Positions 48,361 to 59,240 are shown, numbered from the stretch's first letter. The stretch: DNA of 64,000 bases from Brachynemurus nebulosus (GCA_035578155.1 JAPWDM010000017.1:1140001-1204000); one strand, 5' to 3'. Notes: generated by a model not told the origin, from the sequence alone. Program-made: numbers and translations.

Positions 48361-48989
48361 TATCGCGCCTTTTCTGTCTCTAACTCGTATATCAAAAATC
48401 ACAGTTCTCAGGAAACACAAAAAACATATTAAATACTGTATTTTCATCACTATGAATTTAAGATTTATGTATCTTACACTTTTTGATGTTTGCTACCTAT
48501 GTAGACATGAAGCAGACATTTAAATGTTTTAAATTACAAGCTATCGATGTTTTTAGTAAATACGAGTTTGCTGCCCACTTTTTTTTTCAATATACCAGTT
48601 TGTGAAATAAATCGATTTTTTTTTTTTGCATATTCCGATAGTATAACCAGTAACTTAAATTTTAAACTCGTTTTTCTCGAAACTACATTTTTTCTGATAG
48701 TTTTCTGACAAAACCTGGTATATGGTATACGAGTTTGTGTAAAATTATTTTTTGAAATAAGTAACATTTTTATCAGCATACCCTCGTACTTAACCAAGAT
48801 ACAACTATCTGACACTAGAATTCGCAGGTGCTGTACACAACAAATCCAATGGTACGTAGTGGTCGGTGCAAATTTAAGGGGAAGTACGTACAATCGGAAG
48901 ATCAGGAGCGTCGGTAAACTTTTATTTGAGGGGTTGGTAAATATTATTTATTATAATATAAGCAAGTACATATTATATATAAATAAGTA

Positions 48990-49139
48990 CAGTACGCGTC
49001 AAAAAGTGATCGAACACTCCAAACCAGGGGGTGCCCACACTTTTGACGCCGCACTGTACTTAATGTTGTGGTACACTGCCGTGTCAAAAGTGTGCCCCCC
49101 CCCCGGTTAAGGTGCCCGATCACTTTTTGAAGCGTACTG
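48990..49139. mobile_element. H element 1 (Tc1-type MITE nested in A copy 1)
   Basis: A 150-bp element with termini CAGTACGCGTCAAAAAGTGA and, on the minus strand, CAGTACGCTTCAAAAAGTGA, flanked by TA. Its centre is a second palindrome (CACACTTTTGACGCCGCACT ... GTGTCAAAAGTGTG). The CAGT start with TA duplication fits Tc1/mariner MITEs. Confidence 0.85.
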
Positions 49140-49178
49140 TACTTATTTGACTCCAACACGCGCGCGCTTAAATAGGTA

Positions 49179-49337
49179 CGGTACGCTTCAAAAAGTGATC
49201 GAACACCTTAACCCCGAGGGGGGGGGCCACACTTTTGACACGGCAGTTTACCACAACATTAAGTACAGTGCGGTGTCAAAAGTGTTGGCACCCTCCCCCC
49301 TGAGTGAGAGTGTTCGATCACTTTTTGACGCGTACTG
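49179..49337. mobile_element. H element 2 (nested in A copy 1)
   Basis: 159 bp, CGGTACGCTTCAAAAAGTGA at the left and CAGTACGCGTCAAAAAGTGA on the minus strand at the right, flanked by TA. It sits 40 bases from H element 1 in the opposite sense and contains a G run near 49219. Confidence 0.85.
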
Positions 49338-49798
49338 TACTTATTTATATATAATATGTACTTGTTTATATAATAAATAATATTTACCAACCCCTCAAAT
49401 AAAAATTTACCGACGCTCCTGATCTTCCGATTTTACGTACTTCCCCTTAAATTTGCACCGACCACTACGTACCATTGGATTTGTGGTGTACAGCACCTGC
49501 GAACTCTAGTGTCAGATAGTTGTATCTTGGTCAAGTAGGAAGGTATGGTGATAAAAATATTACTTATTTCAAAAAATAATTTTACACAAACTCCTATACC
49601 ATATACCAGGTTTTGTCAGAAAACTAAATTTAGTTCATGTGGTACAAGTTTGTATTAAATTGAATAATTATTTTTCCATTAATTATTTTGAAATATTTCT
49701 TAGTGCATCATATGGGGAAGTGTATTATGTACATGTATGACTTTCTAACTCAAAACCGTCAAAAAACCTTATACGAGTTTGAGACAGAAAAGGCGCGA

Positions 49799-50745
49799 TA
49801 TGTCATTCTGGTCGGCACTAGAATTACGATATTTTATCGAAAAATAACAAAATGGCGGACTTCGAAAAAAAAAGTCATTTTTGGTCGCACAAAAGGGGTT
49901 GTAAGATGGAAAGTTAGGGGTGAAAAAAATTAATTCTAGTTCCGACGAAAAATACAAGTGTGTCGAATAACAAGTTTAAGTTTCAGTGCAATCAGTTGAA
50001 TAGAAAAAAAGTTATGTGCTGGGCCGACCGTATAAACGCTGTTTTTAGAAAAACGCGTTTAAAGTTTCAGCAACGAATTTTTATAATTAAACTCTTACTT
50101 ACTTTAATCGTCGATGCCCAACCGCTTACAGCTGCCGGTCGATTTTCGGCGCGCACCTATGAGGCGCTCTCGAAAATTCGTTGTAACTCGGTTTCTATTT
50201 CGAATTTCGGTCTAAAATTTTCACAGTATATTCTCAATTAAATTTCGAATTAAACAAAAAAATTTTTGATTTTTTCAATCCAAGTTTCCAGACTACTTAC
50301 TACCCGAATATATCCTATTAGAATAACATTTTATAAAGGTTGGGTAAGTTTATATCACATTTCTTGAATCTATTTTAGAAGATACGACCAATTCACAAAA
50401 ATGTTCCAAAAACTTAGTTTAACATAAAACTCTAATTATAAATCGTTATAATTATATAACTCCTCCACAAAATATGACTTTATTGAAATTGCTGCCTTTC
50501 AAACACGGTTCGTCAATTAAAATCGTTCATTATGATCTTGGTATAAAAAGGTATTAAATTATTATTTTATTAATGATTCATGGTAAAACAATTTTTACAC
50601 CTGACTGTACATAAATAACGATATATAAACTGTTTATCACATTATATTATGAAATGTGAATACTTCAGTGACAAATATTTGCTTATTGAAATAAACAAAA
50701 CCTTACCACTTTTATGTGGTAAATTACAATAAATATAGCCATATG
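49799..50745 (+). repeat. Repeat X right part and unassigned spacer between A copies
   Basis: 49799-49885 continues repeat X (TGTCATTCTGGTCGGCACTA, AACAAAATGGCGGACTTCG). The rest differs from the 18.7-kb locus. It includes an ORF (49960-50241) with no recognised domain that crosses a GC-richer stretch at 50100-50180 (GCCGGTCGATTTTCGGCGCG, CACCTATGAGGCGC). I could not identify a function. Confidence 0.6.
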
Positions 50746-51137
50746 TCGCGCCTTTTCTGTCTCAAACTCGTACAAGGTTTTTTGACGGTTTTGAGTTAAA
50801 AAGTCATACATGTACATAATACACTTCCCCATATGATGCACTAAGAAATATTGCAAAATAGTTAATGGAAAAATAATTATTCAATTAAATACAAACTTGT
50901 ACCACATGAACTAAATTTAGTTTTCTGACAAAACCTGCTATATGGTATACGAGTTTGTGTACAACTATCTGACACTAGAGTTCGCAGGTGCTGTACACCA
51001 CAAATCCAATGGTACGTAGTGGTCGGTGCAAATTTAAGGGGAAGTACGTAAAATCGGAAGATCAGGAGCGTCAGTCAACTTCTATTTGAGGGGTTGGTAA
51101 ATATTATTTATTATATAAACAAGTACATAAATAAGTA

Positions 51138-51300
51138 CAGTACGCTTCAAAAAGTGATCGAACACTCTCACTCAGGGGGGAGGGTGCCAACACTTTTGAC
51201 ACCGCACTGTACTTAATGTTGTGGTAAACTGCCGTGTCAAAAGTGTGGGCACCCCCCCCCCTCGGGGTTAAGGTGTTCGATCACTTTTTGAAGCGTACTG
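51138..51300. mobile_element. H element 3 (nested in A copy 2)
   Basis: 163 bp, CAGTACGCTTCAAAAAGTGA at both ends in inverted orientation, TA flanks, same central palindrome as H elements 1 and 2. It corresponds by position to H element 2. Confidence 0.85.
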
Positions 51301-51339
51301 TACTTATTTAAGCGTGCGTGTGTTGGAATCAAATGTCAA

Positions 51340-51468
51340 GATTTGTAACGGGGGGGGGGTGCCCACACTTTTGACACGGCAGTGTACCACAACATTAAGT
51401 ACAGTGCGGCGTCAAAAGTGTGGGCACCCCCTGATTTAGAGTGTTCGATCACTTTTTGACGCGTACTG
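51340..51468. mobile_element. H element 4 (left end lost, nested in A copy 2)
   Basis: The right end is CAGTACGCGTCAAAAAGTGA on the minus strand. The left end is replaced by ATGTCAAGATTTGTAACGG, so the terminal repeat is gone. The central palindrome survives (CACACTTTTGACACGGCAGT). It corresponds by position to H element 1. Confidence 0.75.
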
Positions 51469-52171
51469 TACTTATTTATATATAATATGTACTTGTTTAT
51501 ATAATAAATAATATTTACCAACCCCTCAAATAAAAGTTGAGCGACGCTCCTGATCTTCCGATTTTACGTACTTCCCCTTAAATTTGCACCGACCACTACG
51601 TACCATTGGATTTGTGGTGTACAGCACCTGCGAACTCTAGTGTCAGATAGTTGTATCTTGGTCAAGTACGAGGGTATGCTGATAAAAATGTTACTTATTT
51701 CAAAAAATAATTTTACACAAACTCGTATACCATATACCAGGTTTTGTCAGAAAACTATCAGAAAAAATGTAGTTTCGAGAAAAACGCGTTTAAAATTTAA
51801 GTTACTGGTTATGCTATCGGAATATGCAAAAAAAAAAAATCAATTTATTTCGCAAACTCGTATATTGAAAAAAAAAAAGTGGGCAGCAAACTCGTATTTA
51901 CTAAAAACATCGATAGCTTGTAATTTAAAACATTTAAATATCTGCTTCATGTCTACATAGGTAGCAAACATCAAAAAGTGTAACATACATAAATCTTAAA
52001 TTCATAGTGATGAAAATACAGTATTTAATATGTGTTTTGTGTTTCCTGAGAACTGTGATTTTTGATATACGAGTTAGAGACAGAAAACGCGCGATGTATG
52101 ATATGTATTGTTTGAATGGATACAAGATGCGTAAATGTTTATCTTGCACTGGTTTTTTTGTTTAAATAAAA

Positions 52172-53765
52172 AAAAAAAAACGCCGTGAGCAGCGGGGCCC
52201 CATCACGGAAGTCGAATTTTTCGCTACATAATCTTCGGTAATTTCACGATATCTAAATGTGGTAGAAAGGGTACTGGCGGATTGTCATATTGGTGTTTTC
52301 AAAACTGATGATAAGTGTACGGTTGATCAAGGCTTTAAAAAAAGGGCTGAATTTCAGTAAATTTCAATTTTATGTCGATAGCAGTTAGCAGGAAAAAAGC
52401 CAACACAATACGTACCAGGGCATTCCTACCCATGCTTATCCGCCAATAGCGTTTGTGTTTTATTTTTAAATATTAAAAAAGGACCTTAAATAGTGAACTG
52501 GCAGGCGTTTATGAAGATATTTTTTCTTTTCAAAAAATCAAGAATTTATATTTTATAAATAAAAACTGATTTTAATATTTCTTTTTTTTTTAAATTAAAA
52601 TATTTATTACGGTTAGTTCACTTTTTTTCTAAATTTATCTTGCCTACTTATATTAGTATTAAAATAAATCATTTTAATCAGGTATAACAATACCATTAAA
52701 TTCCGATGTAAAAATGGGAGAAATAAGGAAGAGAGTAATGTGGAATCCTTAAAAGGCACTAACTGTATACTAACTCAATACACGTACAAAATTTCAGCCC
52801 TCTAGGTTTACTGAGAGTCTCTAAGTGTGTTCGAAAAAAAGCAAAAAAATCAAGGAAATATTGGCGTAAAAATCGTGGGGGTAAGGGTTAAAAATTGAAA
52901 CCTCCAAAAAGCAGTGGCTGGCTATTAACTTAACCTATACACAAAATTTCAGCCCTCTAGGTTTATTTGGGGAGATTTTGACGCGAACAAAACTGTTAAA
53001 AAACAAGAAAAATCATGTTCTTTTTGGTTTAAAAATAGTTGGGGTAAGGGTTAAAAGTTGAGACTCCCAAAAGGCCCACTCTTGATAGTAACTCAATCCG
53101 AATACAAAATTTCAGCCCTCTAGTTTTATTTGGGTGACCTGTGCGAGGTACAAACTTCGAAAACGTCGAAAAAGTATGAAATTCTAGCTTAAAAATCGTG
53201 GGGGTGGGGATAAAATATTAAAACCTACAAAACGAAGACCCTAGGTACGAACTGAACCAACACACCAAATTTCAACCCTCCAAGTTAATTCTGGAGGGCT
53301 GTGGGCGGGTTAGATCCAGCCAAAACACTTTCCCCCCCTCTAGCTTAAAAATCGTGGGGATGGGGATAAAATATTAAAACCTCCAAAACGAAGACCCTAG
53401 GTACGAACTGAACCAACACACCAAATTTCAACCCTCTAAGTTAATTCTGGAGGGCTGTGGGCGGGTTAGATTCATAGCCAAAACACTTTTCCCCCCTCTA
53501 CTCCCTCCAAATTACCCTAGGAAGCTGACTTTTGGATACGTTGTAGGAAATTGACCGAAACATTATTTCAAACTGGTTTGGAAAAGTTCTATTGTTTTTT
53601 TACTCCCCACCACCCCTTTAAATGTTGGGTCGGATCCAGAATTTGCCCAAAATTTGACCCCACTTTGATAGTATTGTTGTCCATCGGAACTGAGTCCCAC
53701 TTACCAAATTTCAGCTCCTCCGGTCCATAGGGGAGCCCTACACATGTCAAAAGGTAGCGGGAATA
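52172..53765 (+). mobile_element. Repeat family Y, copy 3
   Basis: Opens with AACGCCGTGAGCAGCGGGGC (near 52180), follows the same order as copy 1, and ends in tandem units at 52730-53520. A 155-bp block starting TAGCTTAAAAATCGTGGGG at 53186 is duplicated directly at 53341, with nearly identical text, so one unit expanded recently. It ends at GGTAGCGGGAATAAATAC before a TA array. Confidence 0.85.
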
Positions 53766-53770
53766 AATAC

Positions 53771-53774
<4 letters not shown>

Positions 53775-53805
<31 letters not shown>
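53775..53805. repeat. (TA)n microsatellite, left of the Tc1-like remnant
   Basis: About 30 bases of TA directly preceding the left terminus of the element at 53806. Confidence 0.9.
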
Positions 53806-53807
<2 letters not shown>

Positions 53808-54273
53808 GGCAGAATTAGCGGAACATACAAAATATCGGTAAAAATCAAACAAACCATTTAATTTCAAGAAAATATTAGTCTTATTTAATTATTCACTTAA
53901 AGCTAAAGTTAAAGATTATTTAACAAATAAAAAATGAAACACAGCGTTTTAATCGCGCCTGGTTCCTCCCGTGTTCTTATCAAAGCTTCCATTCGTCTTT
54001 CTATATTCAGAATGATGTTATCTATAGTTTCCTTTACCATTCTTCAATTACGGCAGTTTGCAACTCGGCCACATTGAGAAGAAACCGCATTTGAATTCGA
54101 AACTGACAGACCTCTTAAAAGGAATTGCATCAATAATAAATAAAAACAATTCTATGGAAAGTCAATTGATTCATTACTTCAATATTATTTTAAGTAAAAA
54201 TGAAAAAAAAAAGCCGTCAACTTTGTTTAATAAATAGATTTTTATATTTTTTTCATGTTCCGCCAATTATGCC

Positions 54274-54275
<2 letters not shown>
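53806..54275 (-). mobile_element. Tc1-like element, internally deleted, seated in a TA array
   Basis: A 470-bp element with termini CCGGCAGAATTAGCGGAACA and, on the minus strand, CCGGCATAATTGGCGGAACA, TA on each side, and TA arrays beyond both ends. The minus strand near 54090-53925 encodes NVAELQTAVIEEW, then after a frameshift ETIDNIILNIERRMEALIRT, resembling the C-terminal end of Tc1-family transposases (a VAELE..I.EEW helix and a MxxRLxAVI.A helix). The catalytic centre is missing. It is therefore a decayed Tc1-like copy, not a random MITE. Confidence 0.75.

Positions 54276-54336
<61 letters not shown>
54276..54336. repeat. (TA)n microsatellite, right of the Tc1-like remnant
   Basis: About 60 bases of TA between the Tc1-like remnant and a repeat G copy. 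Confidence 0.95.
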
Positions 54337-54340
<4 letters not shown>

Positions 54341-54465
54341 CATTTTTTCTCTACAGAATCGTGTTCTACAGATCCGAAAATGCCCCTCCTCTCGCCTCGT
54401 CCCGTTCTTATCCTACAGGCTGTATAAGTCTAATTTTTTCAGAGAAAAATTCGACTAAAAATGAA
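54337..54465 (+). repeat. Repeat G copy
   Basis: GACATTTTTTCTCTACAGAA, ATCGTGTTCTACAGATCCGA, CTCCTCTCGCCTCGTCCCGT and TGTATAAGTCTAATTTTTTC match the other G copies. It abuts the TA array, as at 28718 and 31427. Confidence 0.8.
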
Positions 54466-54918
54466 AATAATATTAAAATCTATAACTACTATGAAAATAT
54501 TACTTGTCGTTTATGAACTAAACAGTAGAATCTTAACAACTTCACTATGTCTACATCTTAACACGTTACGCAACACTGTACCAAATCAACAATTCCGTAT
54601 AAAGCGTATACCAATAAGGTACACAAACATAGCTCGCTCTCATGTTTACCAATACCCGTCCACGGTAGCATGTCATCCCTGATTATGATCGGCTTCTACG
54701 GTTGTTCTCACAATCACATGTATGTGGTGTGATCGAACTGTAAGGTGTTAATATCTTATAAAACAAAAATAAATACAACGGAAGTGAACCTGCTGAATAG
54801 CTAACTCTCTAGAAAATCGGTCAATTAAATTTTACTCAGAGATTAACTTGACAGTTTTGATACAACTGAATGACAATGACAAATAAATTTTTTCTCAATT
54901 TTAATAATTTTAAATTAT
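54466..54918. other. Unassigned stretch with a short match to 18230-18310
   Basis: ACACTGTACCAAATCAACAA and TTCCGTATAAAGCGTATACC resemble ACGCTGTACCGTGTCAGCAA and TTCCATATAAAGTATACGAG near 18262, so an old repeat may be shared. The ORF 54461-54682 has no domain. Confidence 0.4.
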
Positions 54919-55548
54919 CTAAGGTAACGGGCCTAGTTTCTGACCTTTTAAGAGTGACGGCTGAGGTTAAACGACAGTAATAAATATAAGTTTAAACTTA
55001 AGAGACAATTAATAATATTATCAACTAGTTTATGGTTTTCAAAATAAAGTCATACAAGTAAAATAATTATTTGAATTGAATTAATAATTTAAATTAATGT
55101 TTTAAAAATTGACAAAAAAAACCCAGTTTCTGACCTTCAAAATTTCTCATGTGACAGTTTTTGACCCTGACAGTGGCCTAGTTTATGATCCTTAAATTTA
55201 AAAATACAGTTTTTTAAAATTTAATTTATAAATAATTTTTTATTGATAAAAATGAATGTTTAATGTTATATACGTTATGAAAAATAACAAAAACTAATCG
55301 AAGATAACTATAAATAACAAAATAACTAACAAAAACTGGTTAGAATTTAATTGGGCCATACCACTTTAGAAGTGAGCCTAGTAATTGACCCTCATATTTC
55401 AATAATAAAAATCATTCTAAGGTATTTTATAAATATTTTAAAATAAATTTTAAACAAATATTAACCTGCTCATATATTTTTAATTAATTTTTCATACTTA
55501 CATGATGAATATTGCATAGATCAAAATGAGTACTTTGTAACATAAACT

Positions 55549-55630
55549 GTTAGGAAACTACCAAAAAAATAGTTTTTACACACATTTTAAACTTGTGTGT
55601 AAAAACTATTTTTTTGGTAGTTTCCTAACT
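55549..55630. repeat. Hairpin with ~35-bp perfect arms
   Basis: GTTAGGAAACTACCAAAAAA (continuing TAGTTTTTACACAC) is followed after 12 bases by its exact complement ending TTTCCTAAC. It abuts the larger hairpin with no gap. Confidence 0.85.
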
Positions 55631-55941
55631 ACTTTTCAACTTCGTTATAAATTAATAAAAAAACTATATTTTAAATATAAAAAAAAATAAATTCTTAATT
55701 TAAAGTAATCTATTCTGTGTCTAATGAACAGCAATTTAAAAAGTTTAGAATATATTAACTAAATAAAAAAAATTTTTTATTTTAAACTTAAAAAAATTTT
55801 TTTATTTAGTTAATATATTCTAAACTTTTTAAATTGCTGTTCATTAGACACAGAATAGATTACTTTAAATTAAGAATTTATTTTTTTTTTTTATATTTAA
55901 AATATAGTTTTTTTATTAATTTATAACGAAGTTGAAAAGTT
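55631..55941. repeat. Long hairpin with ~147-bp near-perfect arms
   Basis: From ACTTTTCAACTTCGTTATAA through GTAATCTATTCTGTGTCTAA to TTAACTAAATAAAAAAAATT, the left arm is mirrored essentially base for base by the right arm ending CGAAGTTGAAAAGT. The loop is about 10-20 bases of A/T. A transcript would form a long double-stranded RNA. Confidence 0.85.
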
Positions 55942-55989
55942 CAGAAACTGGGCCAGGGTCAATTACCGGGTCTTTTACCTTATACGGAA

Positions 55990-57480
55990 TTGCAAAAAAT
56001 AATATATATCCCACAGAACTAATGTATTTTTTTTATATACTTTTCTCTTATAACACCGAATATTATTTTACTTGGCATTACGATGTTAATTCACTCGTTG
56101 AAATTATTCGTTGAATTACTTGTCCTTTATAGGGGGCTCGGGAAAAAATACCAAGGAGTTTTTTTTTGCTCGTCATTTATTATTTCGGGGAAAATTTTTT
56201 AAAAAAATGTTGTTTATTCCCGGGGCCCTGCCATTTTTTTCCACGGCCCTGCAGAGCACATTTCTGTAAAAAATGGATATTTTTTACAGACCAATGAACA
56301 TATTACATATTATATTATATAGGCTAATTATATAAATGTATAATTGAGGCAGCCATATACGACCAGGATACGACGGGATAGTATTCTGTAATATAGTAAT
56401 CAATTCAATAACTAATAGTATCGTAGTAACATTTTCAAATAATTATTGCAAAAATGTATTATTAATAATAAAATTTTACTTTTTTGAGAAGAAACTGCAA
56501 AATTTTGAAAGGAAGAAAGTGGTATTCGCTTTATTTTCAAAATACGTATGCATACAAATTATGTTCTACAACAATTATAGTCGCATTTGCTTAAAAATTA
56601 ACATTACATTAATTCATTAAATTCCACCCGTCTCACCCTGTTACCTGCATCAAGAAAAATGCCTACAAACTGGCTTTACGCTTTGTCTAGTAGTATAATA
56701 TAATATGTAGTGTTGATTGGTCTGTGATATTTTTATTCACTTATGAACATAAGGTTTTTAATACCGTTAACATAATCTTTAATCGTACTTTTCGTAATTT
56801 ATATATTTACAATTAATTGATCAAATATTATATTTATATGTTTTTGTAATAAATGATAAACAAGCTACAAAAAATTTCAAATCGTTCATTAATTTGACAG
56901 AATTTTCATAAAAAAAGGAATGGAAAATTAAATTGTAAGCGAATTTCGGCAAACAAACGACTGATGATTGAATTGACAAAATGTTATCAAACATTTGACC
57001 AACCATTATTTGCACAAATGTTTATTTATTTTGATATCTACCTGATTAGGTAAATTGTAACATATATGTTTGTTTAGTGTACAAGGGGATGGGATCCAAA
57101 TTTTACACGCAGTGACGCAAGGTAATAGAAATGGATGTTATTCTGCTAATATTTTTTAGAAATAGGAAGCTGAGGATTCATAGATCGTAAGCGCAGCGCG
57201 GCACGATCTGATTCTAATCTAATTCAACATTTCACTCTTCTATGATAATATGCGCTCTTCAGTAATTCATTTGATGGAAAATATTATCTGGTACACGTAT
57301 ATTATACACCTGGTATATTGTAATATATGTTTATAAATTTTATACACGAACGAAAAGTGTATTTAAAAATCAATCAAGTTAAATGACGTCAATTTTTTTT
57401 TATTTTAATCACCAAAATATGTGTTTGAACAAATAAGTAACAACATTTATTTTGAATTTTGATAAAAAATTAGCTTTAGT
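55990..57480. other. AT-rich stretch without supported genes
   Basis: A segment at 56130-56260 (CTCGGGAAAAAATACC, CCCGGGGCCCTGCCATTTTT, CCACGGCCCTGCAGAGCAC) may be a decayed hAT-like repeat. A GC-richer tract near 57189-57205 (TAAGCGCAGCGCGGCACG) has no ORF. ORFs here are short and featureless. Confidence 0.45.
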
Positions 57481-57488
57481 AATATACA

Positions 57489-57777
57489 CAGGGCCGGACC
57501 TACAGTTATTACGAGGGAGGAGGGGGGACAATCTGAGCTGTTGGCGCCCTCCCTGGGAAAAACGCCAAATTAAACATTTTGGCGCACCGATATTTTTTAA
57601 ATTTCCCCCTGCATAAAGATAAGTGATGAGCGAAAGAAAAAAACTCAAATTCGTTTTTGGCGCCCCTGACACTTCCAAAAGTAAGTGATGAGAAAAAAAA
57701 AAACGATTCACCGTTTTGGCGTCCCTAAAAACTTGAAGGGGGGCACGTGCCCCCGCTGCCTTCTAGATCCTGCCCTG
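57489..57777. mobile_element. hAT-type MITE
   Basis: A 289-bp element whose ends read CAGGGCCGGACCTA and, on the minus strand, CAGGGCAGGATCTA. The eight flanking bases AATATACA (57481-57488) and AATATAGA (57778-57785) agree at seven positions, as expected of a hAT target duplication. Internal GGCGCCC and CCCCTG phrases recur. Two short ORFs cross it and are not genes. Confidence 0.8.
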
Positions 57778-57785
57778 AATATAGA

Positions 57786-58146
57786 TACGTGTTGTAACAG
57801 CACACTTTTCGTGTATTATGCGGTCCGCCATTTTATTTCTCTAAATCATTACTATTGGTTGTTATTTTGGAGGTATGACCATTTTTTTGTGACGTCATCA
57901 TTGTGTTCTTAAATATCCAGTGTTCTATTTCAATTTTATTATATTGTCGGTCCACTATTTTCTAATATTAAACCGCCATTTTATTTTAATTAAACATTAA
58001 ATTCGATTTCATTCATTTATCTATATACGTTACTGTACTTCGATGTACAAATATTTATTTCCATAATGGTGATTTGTACTTCTTACAATAAACACATATT
58101 TTATTAAATCACTATATTGAGCCGTACTGTGAGCTGGATTATACCT
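57786..58146. other. AT-rich stretch between elements
   Basis: No supported gene. GGTCCGCCATTTTATTTC and ACCGCCATTTTATTTT are similar short phrases 140 bases apart. Confidence 0.45.
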
Positions 58147-58292
58147 AATAATATAGTTTCCCCCCTTAAGGACCCACAAAAAATATAAAATATAAAATAT
58201 TCGCTAGACCGGTTTCGGCTACTTTTGTAACCCTGTTCAGTAGCATAAAATAAAAAAAAAACCATAAATATACTAAATATAAAGATCAGAAA
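58147..58292 (-). repeat. Penelope flanking repeat, 3' side
   Basis: Complement of 60640-60790. On the minus strand 58244-58203 it has a hammerhead-like order: GCTA, CTGAACA, a GGTTAC/GTAGCC stem with AAAA loop, GAAACCGGTC, TAGC. The core base that should be G after CTGAA is C, so this copy is predicted inactive. Confidence 0.8.
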
Positions 58293-58776
58293 TATAGTAA
58301 AAACTAGAAATATAAATATAAAAAATCAGAAATATAATAAACCAGAAGTAAAGTAAAGGATTAGGAAAAAATATTTTCCTTCGTGAAAAATATATATACA
58401 TATAAAAAATAATAATAATAAACAACCATTAAATATAAAAATAAATTAGAAATATATAAATGTAAAAATAGAAATAAAATTAAACACAGCGTTAAAATAG
58501 AGGTAAAAATATATAAAAACAACAATGAAAAATAAAAATTAAAAACGAAATAGAAGTAAAAATATATAAAAATAAAAACAACAATAAAAATAAAAATAAA
58601 TATAATAGTAAAAATATATAAATATAAAAATAAAAACAACAATAAAAATAAAAATAAGATGAAAATACCATATCCAGAACAAACCAAATCTCCTCTTGAT
58701 TTCAAACCGCCAAAAACAGTTTAACCTCAAAAACACAATATTTGCATAAACGTCACTTCGATGATAACAGTGAGTT

Positions 58777-59240
58777 TTAAACAAATGTCAAATATTCTGA
58801 AATTGAAGCCTGCTTTCTACGATTTCTCGTCAAAATTCTCGTGTTTTGATTGGTTCTGGTATTTGGACCAGTCACGGGATGGGTGTGTTCCATTGAGTGA
58901 ACCTTCTTAGCACACAGACTGTATAGATCAAAGAATGGAACAGGACCCTTGTCATTATTCAAAGTGTTCTTTTCCATCCTACTGATATACACATTCTCGT
59001 AGGCATCCAGTTTAAGTAGATTGGATACTAATTTCAATAACTCAATCTCACCAACCTGATGACCCGAAGCCACTGCTGACTTTTCACTACAACCATATCT
59101 GATATGTGCAACGTGTTCTTTGTGTCGTACATTCAGTGGCCGCCGTGTTCGTCCAACGTAATGTTTATTACAATTTGACAGTTAATTTTATATATTCCAG
59201 ACTTTTGAAGATCCGGAATTCGGTCGTTGGTATTACCCAG
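58777..59240 (-). pseudogene. Penelope GIY-YIG endonuclease domain, broken
   Basis: The minus strand gives SGIYKINC (GIY near 59198), then in the next frame HYVGRTRRPLNVRHKEHVAH (YVG near 59161), followed by SGHQVGEIELLKLVSNLLKL and, on to 58777, a Lys/Arg-rich tail. GIY, YVG and the GRTRRPL..R..EH block are the hallmark of the GIY-YIG nuclease of Penelope elements, which cuts the target for insertion. A frameshift between GIY and YVG disables it. It follows the RT in the same strand as expected. Confidence 0.85.

Larger units (their letters stand above)
48363..49798 (-). mobile_element. Transposon family A, complete copy 1
   Basis: A 1436-bp element flanked by TA at 48361-48362 and 49799-49800. 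Termini are TCGCGCCTTTTCTGTCTC (then TAACTCGTAT) and the complement ACGAGTTTGAGACAGAAAAG (then GCGCGA), an inverted repeat of about 27 bp with few mismatches. The inner halves 48700-48950 and 49380-49640 are also inverted copies of each other (CATTGGATTTG, CTTCCGATTTTACGTACTTC), so the element folds back. Two H hairpin elements occupy its centre. No transposase is encoded. Confidence 0.85.
50746..52094 (+). mobile_element. Transposon family A, complete copy 2
   Basis: A 1349-bp copy in the opposite orientation to copy 1 and very similar to its reverse complement. Termini are TCGCGCCTTTTCTGTCTCAA and GTTAGAGACAGAAAACGCGC (then GA). It contains H elements 3 and 4. Flanks (ATATG left, TGTATG right) do not show a clean duplication. 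Together with copy 1 it forms an inverted repeat spanning about 3.7 kb. Confidence 0.85.
54920..55982. mobile_element. Element V with TAAGGTAA termini and long internal hairpins
   Basis: Ends are TAAGGTAACGGGCCTAGTTT and, on the minus strand, TAAGGTAAAAGACCCGGTAA. Five or six copies of a GCCTAGTTTCTGACC or TTGACCCT motif are spread through it as subterminal repeats. The interior holds two hairpins (55549-55630 and 55631-55941). No ORF is credible. A solo V end is at 43877. Confidence 0.7.

Noticed and set aside
58300..58705. 114-codon minus-strand ORF rich in Phe, Leu, Ile and Tyr
   Set aside because: It is a translation of an A-rich simple repeat within the Penelope 3' region, not a membrane protein gene.
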